8,895 nucleotides of DNA from an uncultured Alphaproteobacteria bacterium (lineage in GTDB: Bacteria; Pseudomonadota; Alphaproteobacteria; Rhizobiales; Hyphomicrobiaceae): contig CALFEM010000145.1 of assembly GCA_937950105.1 (NCBI GenBank), positions 1 to 8,895 on the forward strand. Direction: 5' to 3'. The notes under the pieces were generated by a model, which had not been told where the DNA came from, did no database searches, and saw only the letters and a list, made by a program, of their open reading frames with translations. This document shows, piece after piece, positions 1-6,508 of this stretch (the first letter of the stretch is position 1; each line of letters opens with the position of its first letter). The position numbers were made by a program, and so were the translations under genes.

Positions 1-18
1 CGTGTGCTCTTCCGATCT
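1..18. other. Illumina adapter remnant (left end, not biological)
   Basis: The 18 bases CGTGTGCTCTTCCGATCT are the 3' end of the standard Illumina Read 2 adapter. They are sequencing artefact and should be trimmed. The insert starts at base 19. The reading frame of the minus-strand gene at 19-376 runs into this adapter, so that gene has no real C-terminus here. Confidence 0.96.
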
Positions 19-376
19 CGCGGACCGCCTCACCAATCTCGGCCTCGACCGCCTCGGGAGTATCACCGCTGCGGTCGTCCGGGTCGTCACCACGGTCCCG
101 CTCCAAGGGCAGCGCCATCACCGCCATGCCCATCTTGAGGCTGGCAAACGTGAGCGCGAAGGAGGCGAAGAACAGGATCATGGGAATGAACGGCTCGCTG
201 CTTTCGCGCAGCAGCGTTCCAATGTTTCCCATGTTGGCGAGTACGACGACGCCAGCCAGAGCCACACCGATCGCGGCGCCCATGCCGCAGTGAATGGCGA
301 GGAATTCCAGCAGCCGTGGGCGTGGCGGTTCACCGGGTACCGTGCGGGGAAATGGTCTTTTACGAGACGATGGCAT
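19..376 (-). CDS. Small two-helix membrane protein, unknown function, 3' end missing
   Basis: I do not recognise a named family. The frame starts at an ATG (minus strand, base 376) and stays open for 119 codons to the adapter, so the protein is cut short. The start is supported by GGAGG seven bases upstream. The N-terminus is basic and proline-rich (MPSSRKRPFPRTVPGEPPRP). A hydrophobic helix follows at about residues 25-50 (GMGAAIGVALAGVVVLANMG), then a short polar loop and a second helix at about 62-90 (FIPMILFFASFALTFASLKMG). The visible tail, from about residue 91, is acidic (RDRGDDPDDRSGD). Two helices with a basic N-terminus and acidic tail suggest a small inner-membrane protein with both ends in the cytoplasm (inference). 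Short hypothetical proteins of this style are familiar to me from Hyphomicrobiales. Third codon positions are G/C-rich, as in the neighbours, which supports real coding. Confidence 0.72.
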
Positions 377-383
377 GCTTGCG

Positions 384-388
384 CCTCC
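384..388 (-). promoter_or_regulatory. Ribosome binding site GGAGG for the membrane protein at 19-376
   Basis: Read on the minus strand, GGAGG lies seven bases before the ATG whose A is base 376. This near-ideal spacing fixes the start of an otherwise unrecognised gene. Confidence 0.65.
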
Positions 389-502
389 GGCAAGGGGTGG
401 GCTCGTCGTCAACCTCCCCGAGCTGGCCGGGACGAGCCGGTCCAGCAGCGCTTCACCGGACTACACATATGGCCGCGGTTACGCGCCGACAACCGGCACA
501 GG

Positions 503-523
503 TCAGCGAAGCGCCTTGGGCAT
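503..523 (-). other. Possible six-codon upstream ORF (MPKALR)
   Basis: On the minus strand a very strong Shine-Dalgarno sequence, GAGGAGGA (bases 531-538), stands seven bases before an ATG that opens a frame of only six codons and then TGA. It lies about 126 bases upstream of the membrane gene that starts at 376, in the same direction. It may be a leader peptide or translation-coupling element, a remnant of a gene start broken by mutation or sequencing error, or chance. The sequence does not decide between these. The frame just before it runs upstream as ordinary noncoding sequence, and I see no clear sigma-70 promoter between it and the terminator at 611-646. Confidence 0.25.
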
Positions 524-610
524 CAATATTTCCTCCTCTGGCCAACGGACGGTGACCGCGCGCACACTGCGCTTCGACTGCCGGGACGGTGCAAACAGCT
601 TCTCGACGAC

Positions 611-646
611 AAAAAAAAAGGCGCGCGGTGCTCGCACCGCGCGCCT
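611..646 (-). terminator. Rho-independent terminator of the His/Tyr-rich protein gene
   Basis: A perfect 11-bp GC-rich stem (GGCGCGCGGTG at 620-630 with CACCGCGCGCC at 635-645) encloses the 4-base loop CTCG. A 12th A-T pair is possible (619/646). The stem is flanked at 611-619 by nine A on the plus strand, which are nine U in a minus-strand transcript. The U-tract is on one side only, so it terminates minus-strand transcription. It begins 24 bases after the stop codon of the gene at 670-1065. Confidence 0.93.
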
Positions 647-669
647 CCCGGTCACTCGAGAGAGACATC

Positions 670-1065
670 TCACCAGTGATGATGGCGGATGCGGCCGTGG
701 TGGCGATGGTGCCACTTGCGGTGATGATAGTGACGCTTCGAGGCGCCCCACGCCTTGTAGTACGGCGGCAGGCGATAGTTCTGGCGGCAGCGGTGATAGC
801 AACGCGCCGGCACCCAGTAGCCCGAGTTGTAGTAGGGATAATAGCCGCGCGGCTCGTAGCGGTAGGCATACGGATCGGTCACGCTGTGCGCGTAGTAGCG
901 GTGGTGGTAGCGCGGATAGTAGATCCAGTGGCGCACGACGCGCTCGTGACCCCAGCCACGCGGGGCATCGGAGCGGTGGTAGTGGCCGGCTTCGGCGGGG
1001 GCCGGGGCCGTCATCACGATGGCGACGAGCGCCAGGATGGCGGCGAGCAGCGATTTGAGACGCAT
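670..1065 (-). CDS. Exported histidine/tyrosine-rich small protein, unknown function
   Basis: This 131-residue protein has a classic Sec signal peptide: MRLKSLL, a hydrophobic core of Ala, Leu, Ile and Val, then a likely cleavage site after APAEA near residue 26. The mature part is very rich in His (about 18) and Tyr (about 19). It contains a short Cys pair (CYHRC), a central PRGYYPYYNSGYW stretch, and a basic His-rich tail ending HHHW. I know similar short hypothetical proteins from Bradyrhizobium and Hyphomicrobium relatives but no assigned function. Periplasmic metal binding or an envelope-stress role is inference. A GTG codon directly precedes the ATG, but AGGAG is seven bases from the ATG and only four from the GTG, so the ATG at 1065 is preferred. 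It appears to be a single-gene unit, with a candidate stress promoter upstream and a strong terminator downstream. Confidence 0.82.
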   Translation of the reverse strand: MRLKSLLAAILALVAIVMTAPAPAEAGHYHRSDAPRGWGHERVVRHWIYYPRYHHRYYAHSVTDPYAYRYEPRGYYPYYNSGYWVPARCYHRCRQNYRLPPYYKAWGASKRHYHHRKWHHRHHGRIRHHHW

Positions 1066-1072
1066 CACGAAA

Positions 1073-1077
1073 CTCCT
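1073..1077 (-). promoter_or_regulatory. Ribosome binding site AGGAG deciding the start of the His/Tyr-rich gene
   Basis: AGGAG on the minus strand lies seven bases before the ATG at 1065 and four before the adjoining in-frame GTG at 1068. The spacing favours the ATG, one codon shorter than the longest frame. Confidence 0.6.
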
Positions 1078-1106
1078 GAGACGCTGGAACGGTTAACTTG
1101 GCCAGC

Positions 1107-1132
1107 AACATACACGATTAGGCTTACGTTCC
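1107..1132 (-). promoter_or_regulatory. Candidate EcfG (general stress sigma) promoter
   Basis: On the minus strand GGAAC (bases 1128-1132) is followed after exactly 17 bases by TGTT (1107-1110). The known alphaproteobacterial EcfG promoter is GGAAC, 16-17 bases, CGTT, so eight of nine positions agree and spacing is allowed. Transcription would begin near base 1100, giving a leader of about 35 bases before the ATG at 1065 with its AGGAG. Position, direction and spacing all fit the His/Tyr-rich protein gene. Functional use is inference. Confidence 0.5.
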
Positions 1133-1198
1133 CCTAAACATCCGGCGCCGTTTCCTGCCGTGCTGCGGCCGAGCTGTGCGAAAGCGGTGCCGCCCTTA

Positions 1199-1233
1199 AT
1201 CAAATCCTCACCCTGATCGCATCAAATCTCACC
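1199..1233 (+). repeat. Two imperfect direct repeats upstream of the type I secretion operon
   Basis: ATCAAATCCTCACC (1199-1212) is repeated as ATCAAATCTCACC (1221-1233), differing by one extra C. The starts are 22 bases apart, about two helical turns, which would place two bound proteins on the same DNA face. They lie 75-110 bases before the start of the secretion ATPase in an otherwise featureless gap (1133-1307). This could be a regulator binding site, but no motif I know matches. No convincing sigma-70 promoter is visible nearby. Confidence 0.35.
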
Positions 1234-1307
1234 GTCGGGCCTCGTCAGGGGCCACGGCGGCCGGTGCGCGAGCCGGTCCATGTCCATGCCGCAACCTCGG
1301 ATGCCCC

Positions 1308-3512
1308 GTGAAGCGTATCCACCACCAGCCGGAACCCGACGACCGCGAGCGCATGATCGCGGCAACCGAACGGCTGGCCGCTCTGCTCGAAGGGGCCGGC
1401 CCGAACATCGTGGTCACGCCCCTCGCTGCGGAAGAAACCGGGCTGCCCGAGAACCTGCGGCGTCTGACACCCGGCGCCACCGCGGCGTCCAGCGACGAGA
1501 CAGTGGCCCGCGCGCACGATCCGCTCACGCGCGCCCGCGGCCGTATCCGCAGCGGCGGCGACGCAGCCGGGCCTGCCGCCGCCAGCCCGGCCGCAGCATC
1601 CGTCGCGTCAGCTTCCGCTCGCGCTGCTGACACGCGGACAGCGCCATCGTTCGCCGCCTCTGGCGCCGCAACTGGCGCTGCCGATGCGCCCCCGGTGCTT
1701 GCCGCCCCGGAACGTATCGAACGTAAGGCACACGTCGCCGGATCGAAGCCGTCGCTGGCCGGCGGCGAACTGGCCGATGCACTGCATCTCAGCCGCCGCG
1801 CCTTCATGGCGACCGGCCTCTTCTCGCTGGTCATCAACGTGCTCATGCTGACCGGCCCGCTGTTCATGCTGCAGGTCTACGACCGCGTGCTCACCTCCGG
1901 CAGCATTTCGACGCTGGTTGCGCTGTCGGCCATGACGGCGGCGCTCTATGCCATCATCGGCTATCTCGAGCTGGTGCGCTCGCGCATCGTCGTGCGCATC
2001 GGCGCCGAGGTCGACGGCCGCATCGGCGATCGCGTGTTCGAAGCCTCGCTGCGCCGCTCGGTGCTCGGCCAGGGCACTTCGGTGCCGGCGCTGCGCGAAC
2101 TCGACACGCTGCGCCAGTTCCTCGCCAGCCAGGGGCCGCTGACGCTGTTCGACGCGCCGTGGACGCCGATCTACCTGCTGGTCGTGTTCATGCTGCACTG
2201 GACGCTCGGCGTCGCCGCGACCATCGGCGCCGTCATGCTGTTCGCCATCGCCGTCATGAGTGAGGCGCGCAGCCGCGGACCGCTGGCCGAGGCCGGCAAA
2301 TCGGCGTTCCGCAGCCTCGAGCTCGCCGAGACCGGCCAGCGCAACGCCGAAGCCATCACCGCAATGGGCATGCTCGGCGCCTACCGCGCGCGCTGGCAGC
2401 AGGCCAACCGCGAAAGCATCGCCTGGCAGCTGTTTGCTGCCGACCGTCTCGGCTCGATGTCGGCGCTGTCGAAGGCGCTGCGGCTGCTGCTGCAGTCGCT
2501 GATGCTGGCGATCGGCGCCGCGCTCGCCATCAACGGGCAGATTTCCGCCGGCTCGATCGTCGCCGCCACCATCATCTTCGGCCGCGCGCTCGCCCCGGTC
2601 GAGCAGGCGATCGGACAATGGCGCGCATTCCTCAAGGCGCGCGAGAGCTACGACAAGCTCGACGAACTGCTGCAGAAGGAGCCGCCGCCGCCGCCGCGCA
2701 CGAGCCTGCCGGCGCCGAAAGGCATTCTTTCCGTCAGCGGCCTGCGGGTCTCATCGCCCGCAACGCAAGCGGCGATTCTCAACGGTCTCTCGTTCGAGGT
2801 GAAGCCGGGGCAGATGCTCGCCGTGATCGGTCCGAGCGCGTCCGGCAAATCGACGCTGGCGCGCACGCTCGTCGGCTTGTGGCAGCCGAGCGCAGGTCAG
2901 GTGAAACTCGACGGCGCACGTATCGACCAGTGGTCGCAGGAGGCACTCGGACGCCACATCGGCTACCTGCCGCAGAACGTCGAGCTGTTCGCCGGCACCG
3001 TCGCCGACAACATCGCCCGCTTCACCGCCGGCGCCAGCGACGCCGACGTGGTCGCCGCCGCATCGCAGGCGCATGCGCACGAGATGATCCTGGCGCTGCC
3101 CGAGGGCTATCAGACGCAGCTCGGCGCCTTCGGCACCTATCTTTCGGCCGGACAGCGCCAGCGCATCGGTCTCGCCCGCGCGCTCTATGGCCGCCCGGCG
3201 CTGGTGGTGCTCGACGAACCGAACTCCAATCTCGATCGCGCCGGCGACGAGGCGCTCGCTTCGGCCGTCACCGGCATGCGCGAGCGCGGCCAGACGGTGG
3301 TGCTGGTGTCGCATCGCGTGCAGGCGATCACCATGGCCGATCTGCTGCTCTACATCGATCGCGGTGCGCAACGTGCCTTCGGTCCGCGCGACGAGGTGCT
3401 GAAGCTGTTCCAGGGCGCCAGCAACGCGCAGACGGTGGAGCGCGGGCGCCGGTCGACGGACTACCCGCAGCAGCCGGCGCCGACTCGTGCGCCGAAGGGC
3501 GGTGAGGCATGA
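1308..3512 (+). CDS. Type I secretion system permease/ATPase, PrtD family, with long N-terminal extension
   Basis: Inner-membrane ABC exporter that powers one-step protein export from cytoplasm to outside with an HlyD adaptor and a TolC-type channel. The transmembrane domain spans about residues 160-440, beginning RRAFMATGLFSLVINVLMLTG and continuing into the family-typical GPLFMLQVYDRVL. The nucleotide-binding domain has Walker A GPSASGKST (508-516), Q-loop Gln556, signature LSAGQRQR (612-619), Walker B LVVLDEP (632-638) and switch His669, all intact. The 734 residues exceed the roughly 570-580 usual for PrtD. The excess is an Ala/Pro-rich N-terminus of about 155 residues containing a charged segment (PEPDDRERMIAATERLAALL) but no C39 peptidase domain. 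The start is GTG at 1308 with a weak ribosome binding site. The only other early in-frame Met codon is 1353, and the next is Met167 inside the first helix, so most of the extension must be translated unless a GTG is used. The 3' end overlaps the adaptor gene (ATGA). Confidence 0.93.
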   Translation: MKRIHHQPEPDDRERMIAATERLAALLEGAGPNIVVTPLAAEETGLPENLRRLTPGATAASSDETVARAHDPLTRARGRIRSGGDAAGPAAASPAAASVASASARAADTRTAPSFAASGAATGAADAPPVLAAPERIERKAHVAGSKPSLAGGELADALHLSRRAFMATGLFSLVINVLMLTGPLFMLQVYDRVLTSGSISTLVALSAMTAALYAIIGYLELVRSRIVVRIGAEVDGRIGDRVFEASLRRSVLGQGTSVPALRELDTLRQFLASQGPLTLFDAPWTPIYLLVVFMLHWTLGVAATIGAVMLFAIAVMSEARSRGPLAEAGKSAFRSLELAETGQRNAEAITAMGMLGAYRARWQQANRESIAWQLFAADRLGSMSALSKALRLLLQSLMLAIGAALAINGQISAGSIVAATIIFGRALAPVEQAIGQWRAFLKARESYDKLDELLQKEPPPPPRTSLPAPKGILSVSGLRVSSPATQAAILNGLSFEVKPGQMLAVIGPSASGKSTLARTLVGLWQPSAGQVKLDGARIDQWSQEALGRHIGYLPQNVELFAGTVADNIARFTAGASDADVVAAASQAHAHEMILALPEGYQTQLGAFGTYLSAGQRQRIGLARALYGRPALVVLDEPNSNLDRAGDEALASAVTGMRERGQTVVLVSHRVQAITMADLLLYIDRGAQRAFGPRDEVLKLFQGASNAQTVERGRRSTDYPQQPAPTRAPKGGEA

Positions 3513-4849
3513 GCCTTCGCACCGCGAGCACCGTTGCCGCCAGGACCGTCGCACCGGCCACCACCGCTGCCGACTGGCACCTAACCGAACCGTGGGTGAA
3601 GCGCGGGCTTTCAGTCGTGGTGTGGCTGGTCGGCGGCCTGCTGGCGTGGCTCGCCATCGTCTCCATCTCGGGCGCGGTGATGGCGCCCGGCCGCGTCACG
3701 GTCGAGAGCAACTACCAGACGGTGCAGCACCTCGACGGCGGCATCATCCGCGAACTCCTGGTGCGCAACGGCGACGCCGTGAAGGCCGGCGACGTGCTGA
3801 TGCGGCTCGACCCGACCGATGCGGCGGCGAACCTCGCCGTGGCGCGCTCGCGCGTGCGTGAGCTTTCGATCCAGGCCGCGCGCCTCGAAGCCGAGCGCGA
3901 CCGCAAGGACGGCTTCAAGCTACCCGCCGGGCTCGAAGCGGCGAGCGAAGAAACACAACGCATTGCCGCCTCCCAGCGCTCGCTGTTCGAGGCGCGGCGC
4001 ACGAGCCGGCTCGGCGAGCAATCGGTTCTGCTCGAGCGCAAGCGCCAGCTCGAAGGCGAGATGCGCGGTGTGAAATCGCAGCTCGACGCCGCGCAGAAGC
4101 AGCTTGCCATCAACGCCCGCGAGCTGGCCTCGATCCGCCCGCTCTACGACAAGGGCTACGTCAACCAGCAGCGCATCGCGCCGCTGGAGCGCGAGGCCGC
4201 GCGCCTCGAAGGTGAGGGCGGACGTCTCAACTCGGAAGTCTCCAAGGTGCAGGCCTCGCTTATGGAGGCCGAGCTGCGCATCCAGCAGAGCGAGAAGGCG
4301 TTCACCACCGAAGTCGTCGACGAGCTGCGCAAGGTGCAGGCGGCGCTTGCCGAGCAACGCGAGGCAGAGCGCACCTCGGCCGGCAAGCTCGCCCGCATCG
4401 ACATCCGCGCGCCGCGCTCGGGCCGCGTCCATGCCATGCGCCAGCAGACCATCGGCGGCGTCGTCTCGCCGGGCGGCGCGCTGCTGCAGGTGATCCCGGA
4501 GGACGAGCGTCTGATCGTCTCGGCCGAACTGAAGACCGGCGATGTCGACAAGGTGCGCGCGGGCCAGAGCGCCGCGGTACGCTTCCCGGGCTTCGACAGC
4601 GCCACGACGCCGCGGCTCGAGGGCAACGTCATCCGCGTCTCGCCGGCGGAAGTGACGGACCAGCAGGGCCGCGCCTACTTCACTGCAGATGTGGAGCTGT
4701 CACCCGAGCAACTGACACGTCTCAGGACGGACCACGTGCTGATGCCGGGCATGCCGGCGGAGGTCTATTTCGAGACGGGCTCGCGCTCGATGCTGAGTTA
4801 CCTGATCAAGCCCCTGACCGACGCTCTCGCCCATACGTTCCTGGATTGA
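3509..4849 (+). CDS. Type I secretion membrane fusion protein, HlyD family periplasmic adaptor
   Basis: This 446-residue protein bridges the ABC exporter to an outer-membrane channel across the periplasm. It has a short cytoplasmic N-terminus and one membrane helix at about 33-58 (SVVVWLVGGLLAWLAIVS). A first half-lipoyl segment follows at about 66-101 (VQHLDGGIIRELLVRNGDAV), then a long Glu/Arg/Ala/Gln-rich coiled-coil hairpin at about 105-290. The second half-lipoyl segment begins RIDIRAPRSG (296-305). The C-terminal beta domain ends in the family-typical LSYLIKPLTDAL. Length and domain order are normal for the HlyD branch of type I secretion. The ATG overlaps the upstream stop by four bases (ATGA), and AAGGG lies nine bases before it, so translation is probably coupled and the two subunits are made together. 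No TolC-like gene follows; the next gene is convergent. Confidence 0.94.
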   Translation: MSLRTASTVAARTVAPATTAADWHLTEPWVKRGLSVVVWLVGGLLAWLAIVSISGAVMAPGRVTVESNYQTVQHLDGGIIRELLVRNGDAVKAGDVLMRLDPTDAAANLAVARSRVRELSIQAARLEAERDRKDGFKLPAGLEAASEETQRIAASQRSLFEARRTSRLGEQSVLLERKRQLEGEMRGVKSQLDAAQKQLAINARELASIRPLYDKGYVNQQRIAPLEREAARLEGEGGRLNSEVSKVQASLMEAELRIQQSEKAFTTEVVDELRKVQAALAEQREAERTSAGKLARIDIRAPRSGRVHAMRQQTIGGVVSPGGALLQVIPEDERLIVSAELKTGDVDKVRAGQSAAVRFPGFDSATTPRLEGNVIRVSPAEVTDQQGRAYFTADVELSPEQLTRLRTDHVLMPGMPAEVYFETGSRSMLSYLIKPLTDALAHTFLD

Positions 4850-4855
4850 GGAAGG

Positions 4856-4948
4856 GTGAGTGGTGAGCAGTGAGTAGTGAGTAGTGAGTAGTGAGTAGCA
4901 AAAGGTCTACTCCCTATTCCCTATTCCCTATTCCCTACTCCCTCACTC
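4856..4948 (+). repeat. Mirrored 7-nt tandem repeat forming a long imperfect hairpin between convergent genes
   Basis: Left arm: six 7-nt units at 4856-4897, GTGAGTG, GTGAGCA, then GTGAGTA four times. Right arm: six 7-nt units at 4907-4948, CTACTCC, CTATTCC three times, CTACTCC and CTCACTC. With loop CAAAAGGT (4899-4906) the arms pair register by register. G4898 to G4893 pair fully with C4907 to C4912. The next three units give six of seven pairs each, counting a G-U wobble, and the outermost unit pairs with a one-base bulge. Several of these become C-A mismatches in a minus-strand transcript, so the fold favours the plus-strand (HlyD) mRNA. It begins seven bases after the HlyD stop and reaches into the stop codon of the minus-strand gene. 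It may act as a terminator or mRNA 3' stabiliser. Arrays of this kind resemble short intergenic repeats I recall from Bradyrhizobium relatives. Confidence 0.85.
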
Positions 4949-6389
4949 AATACGCGTTCTGGTAGGCGCGCGGGGAGAGCACGGTCAGCGCCAGAATGTA
5001 GAGGTCGAGCACGAGCGACCAGTTCTCGATGTAGTAGATGTCGTACTCGACACGGCGGCGCATGTCGTCCTCGGTCTCGGTGGCGCCGCGATAGCCGTGC
5101 ACCTGCGCCCAGCCGGTGATGCCCGGTTTGACGTTGAGGCGGCGCGGATACTCCTCGATACGCTGCTCGTAATGCACGTCGTGGGCGACCGCATGCGGGC
5201 GCGGACCGACCAGCGACATCTCGCCCATCAGCACGTTGATGAGCTGCGGCAGCTCGTCGAGATTGAAGCGGCGCAACCAGCGGCCCGTGCGCGTCACGCG
5301 GACATCGTCGCGCGATGCCTGCCTCACCACGGCGCCGTCGTCGAGCGTCGTCATGGTGCGAAACTTCCAGATGCGGAACTCCTGGTGATTGTAGCCGCGG
5401 CGGCGCTGGCGGAAGAATACCGGTCCGGGGCTGTCGAGTTTGATCGCAACGGCAATGCCGAGCAGCACCGGCGCCAGCAGCACCAGCGCAAGCCCCGCGA
5501 GGGTCGCGTCGAGCAGGCGCTTGGTCAGCATCTGCACCGGGGCCAGCGGCGCCGACGTCACCGACAGCGCCGTTGCGGCGCCGAAGCGCACGATATGGGG
5601 ATCAGCGGATCGGCCGATGATGCTGGAAGCGCCGACATGCACGCCGGCGGGCAGTACGCGCAGCGCGGTGACGATGCGCTCTATCTCGGCGGCGTGCGCC
5701 CAGTCCAGCATGACGACGACGTCGTCGACGCGCTGCGAGCGGGCCCGCGTGACGAGTTCGGCAAGGAGGCTGTCGATATCCTCGGCGCGCTTGCCGGCCG
5801 TCGTATCGGCCAGCAGACCCGTGGCGACGACGCGGGCGCTCGACAGCGGACCGATGTCGGCGATGGCGCGCGCGATGTCCGCCTCCGATCCGATCAGCAT
5901 GAGGCGGCGGCGCTGCACGCGGCCGTTGAGGATCGCCTGCTTGAGGCTGATGGTGATGACGGCCTCGGCGGCGATCACGGCGTGCAGGCCGGCGATGTAG
6001 AACAGCACGAGCCAGCCACGCGAGAAGTAGGCGGTGGTCTTGGTGAGGAAGCCGATGACAGCCAGCGCCAGGAAGGCGTAGGTCCAGATCAACAGCATGC
6101 GCGAGGTGGCGCGCCGACCTTCGAGGAAATCCTCGATGTCGTACTCGTCGCGAAAGGCGAACGGCAGCGTGTAGATCAGGGCGGCGATGCCGCCGACGGC
6201 AGCGTAGTCCTCGAGCGCTCCGACGCCGTCGTAGAACATCAAGTGCCAAGCCGCGCCACTCGCCACCGAGATCGCGACGATGATCAGGCATTCGGCGAGA
6301 AACGCGAGGACGGCGAAGGACGTGTTGCCGATGGCAAAGCGATCAGCAAGCGGATGACCCGCGTCTATGTCTTGCACACGACTCGGCAC
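4947..6389 (-). CDS. Exopolysaccharide-initiating polyprenyl-phosphate sugar phosphotransferase (WcaJ/PssA/ExoY-type)
   Basis: It transfers a sugar-1-phosphate, often glucose or galactose, from a UDP-sugar to undecaprenyl phosphate, the first step of exopolysaccharide repeat assembly at the inner membrane. With the start used here (480 residues) there are four N-terminal helices at about 23-48, 62-79, 97-116 and 126-149. A Rossmann-like soluble domain follows from about 161 (RRLMLIGSEADIARAIADI). The catalytic phosphoglycosyl transferase domain has its membrane hairpin at about 293-317, then DSPGPVFFRQ (319-328), KFRTM (342-346), DELPQ with the family's Asp-Glu dyad at 378-379, GEMSLVGPRPH, and PGITGWAQ (422-429). 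All are intact. The sugar cannot be read from sequence. The longest frame starts at a TTG at 6476, but those 29 codons have low G/C third positions, include TTA, and overlap a candidate promoter. A GTG at 6389 with GGAG ten bases upstream fits better, though no ATG start exists. Confidence 0.93.
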   Translation of the reverse strand: MPSRVQDIDAGHPLADRFAIGNTSFAVLAFLAECLIIVAISVASGAAWHLMFYDGVGALEDYAAVGGIAALIYTLPFAFRDEYDIEDFLEGRRATSRMLLIWTYAFLALAVIGFLTKTTAYFSRGWLVLFYIAGLHAVIAAEAVITISLKQAILNGRVQRRRLMLIGSEADIARAIADIGPLSSARVVATGLLADTTAGKRAEDIDSLLAELVTRARSQRVDDVVVMLDWAHAAEIERIVTALRVLPAGVHVGASSIIGRSADPHIVRFGAATALSVTSAPLAPVQMLTKRLLDATLAGLALVLLAPVLLGIAVAIKLDSPGPVFFRQRRRGYNHQEFRIWKFRTMTTLDDGAVVRQASRDDVRVTRTGRWLRRFNLDELPQLINVLMGEMSLVGPRPHAVAHDVHYEQRIEEYPRRLNVKPGITGWAQVHGYRGATETEDDMRRRVEYDIYYIENWSLVLDLYILALTVLSPRAYQNAY

Positions 6390-6479
6390 GGCGGTGCAAC
6401 TCCAATGTACCCGTGGACCCTGCAGAAGACGCGACAGCACGTGAGCAGCCGCCGCTAAACGGCTGGCAGGATGCAAGTT

Positions 6480-6508
6480 CTAGTACCTTTCGCGATGCAC
6501 AAAGGCAA
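6480..6508 (-). promoter_or_regulatory. Candidate housekeeping promoter for the phosphotransferase gene
   Basis: On the minus strand TTGCCT (6503-6508) is separated by exactly 17 bases from TACTAG (6480-6485). This matches the -35 consensus at four of six positions and the -10 consensus at three of six, with ideal spacing. Transcription would begin near base 6473, just past the TTG of the longest frame, leaving a leader of about 85 bases before the GTG at 6389. The match is weak on its own; position and spacing are the support. Confidence 0.33.

Noticed and set aside
2..679. Plus-strand frame starting inside the left adapter
   Set aside because: Its start codon lies in adapter sequence, and it opposes the membrane protein and crosses the terminator.
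294..1058. Long plus-strand Ser/Arg/Gly-rich frame opposite the His/Tyr-rich protein
   Set aside because: It reads straight through the terminator hairpin and its A-tract and has no domain. The minus strand shows signal peptide, ribosome binding site and terminator in proper order.
670..1065. Assignment of the His/Tyr-rich protein to the BA14K family
   Set aside because: It shares the signal peptide and Tyr/Arg-rich character, but I see no BA14K-like C-terminal motif.
1608..2618. 336-codon minus-strand open frame across the ABC transporter
   Set aside because: Low-complexity Gln/Arg/His-rich shadow of the transmembrane domain coding sequence; no ribosome binding site or family motif.
3141..3155. 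LSAGQ in place of LSGGQ as a sign of a dead ABC ATPase
   Set aside because: LSAGQ is common in PrtD-type transporters, and all other ATPase motifs are intact.
4856..4948. CRISPR-like array
   Set aside because: Units are 7 nt with no spacers; the structure is a tandem repeat plus its imperfect mirror, not repeat-spacer alternation.
5097..6458. 453-codon open frame on the plus strand opposite the phosphotransferase
   Set aside because: Its translation is His/Arg/Asp-rich with no domain, while the minus strand encodes every conserved motif of the phosphoglycosyl transferase family.
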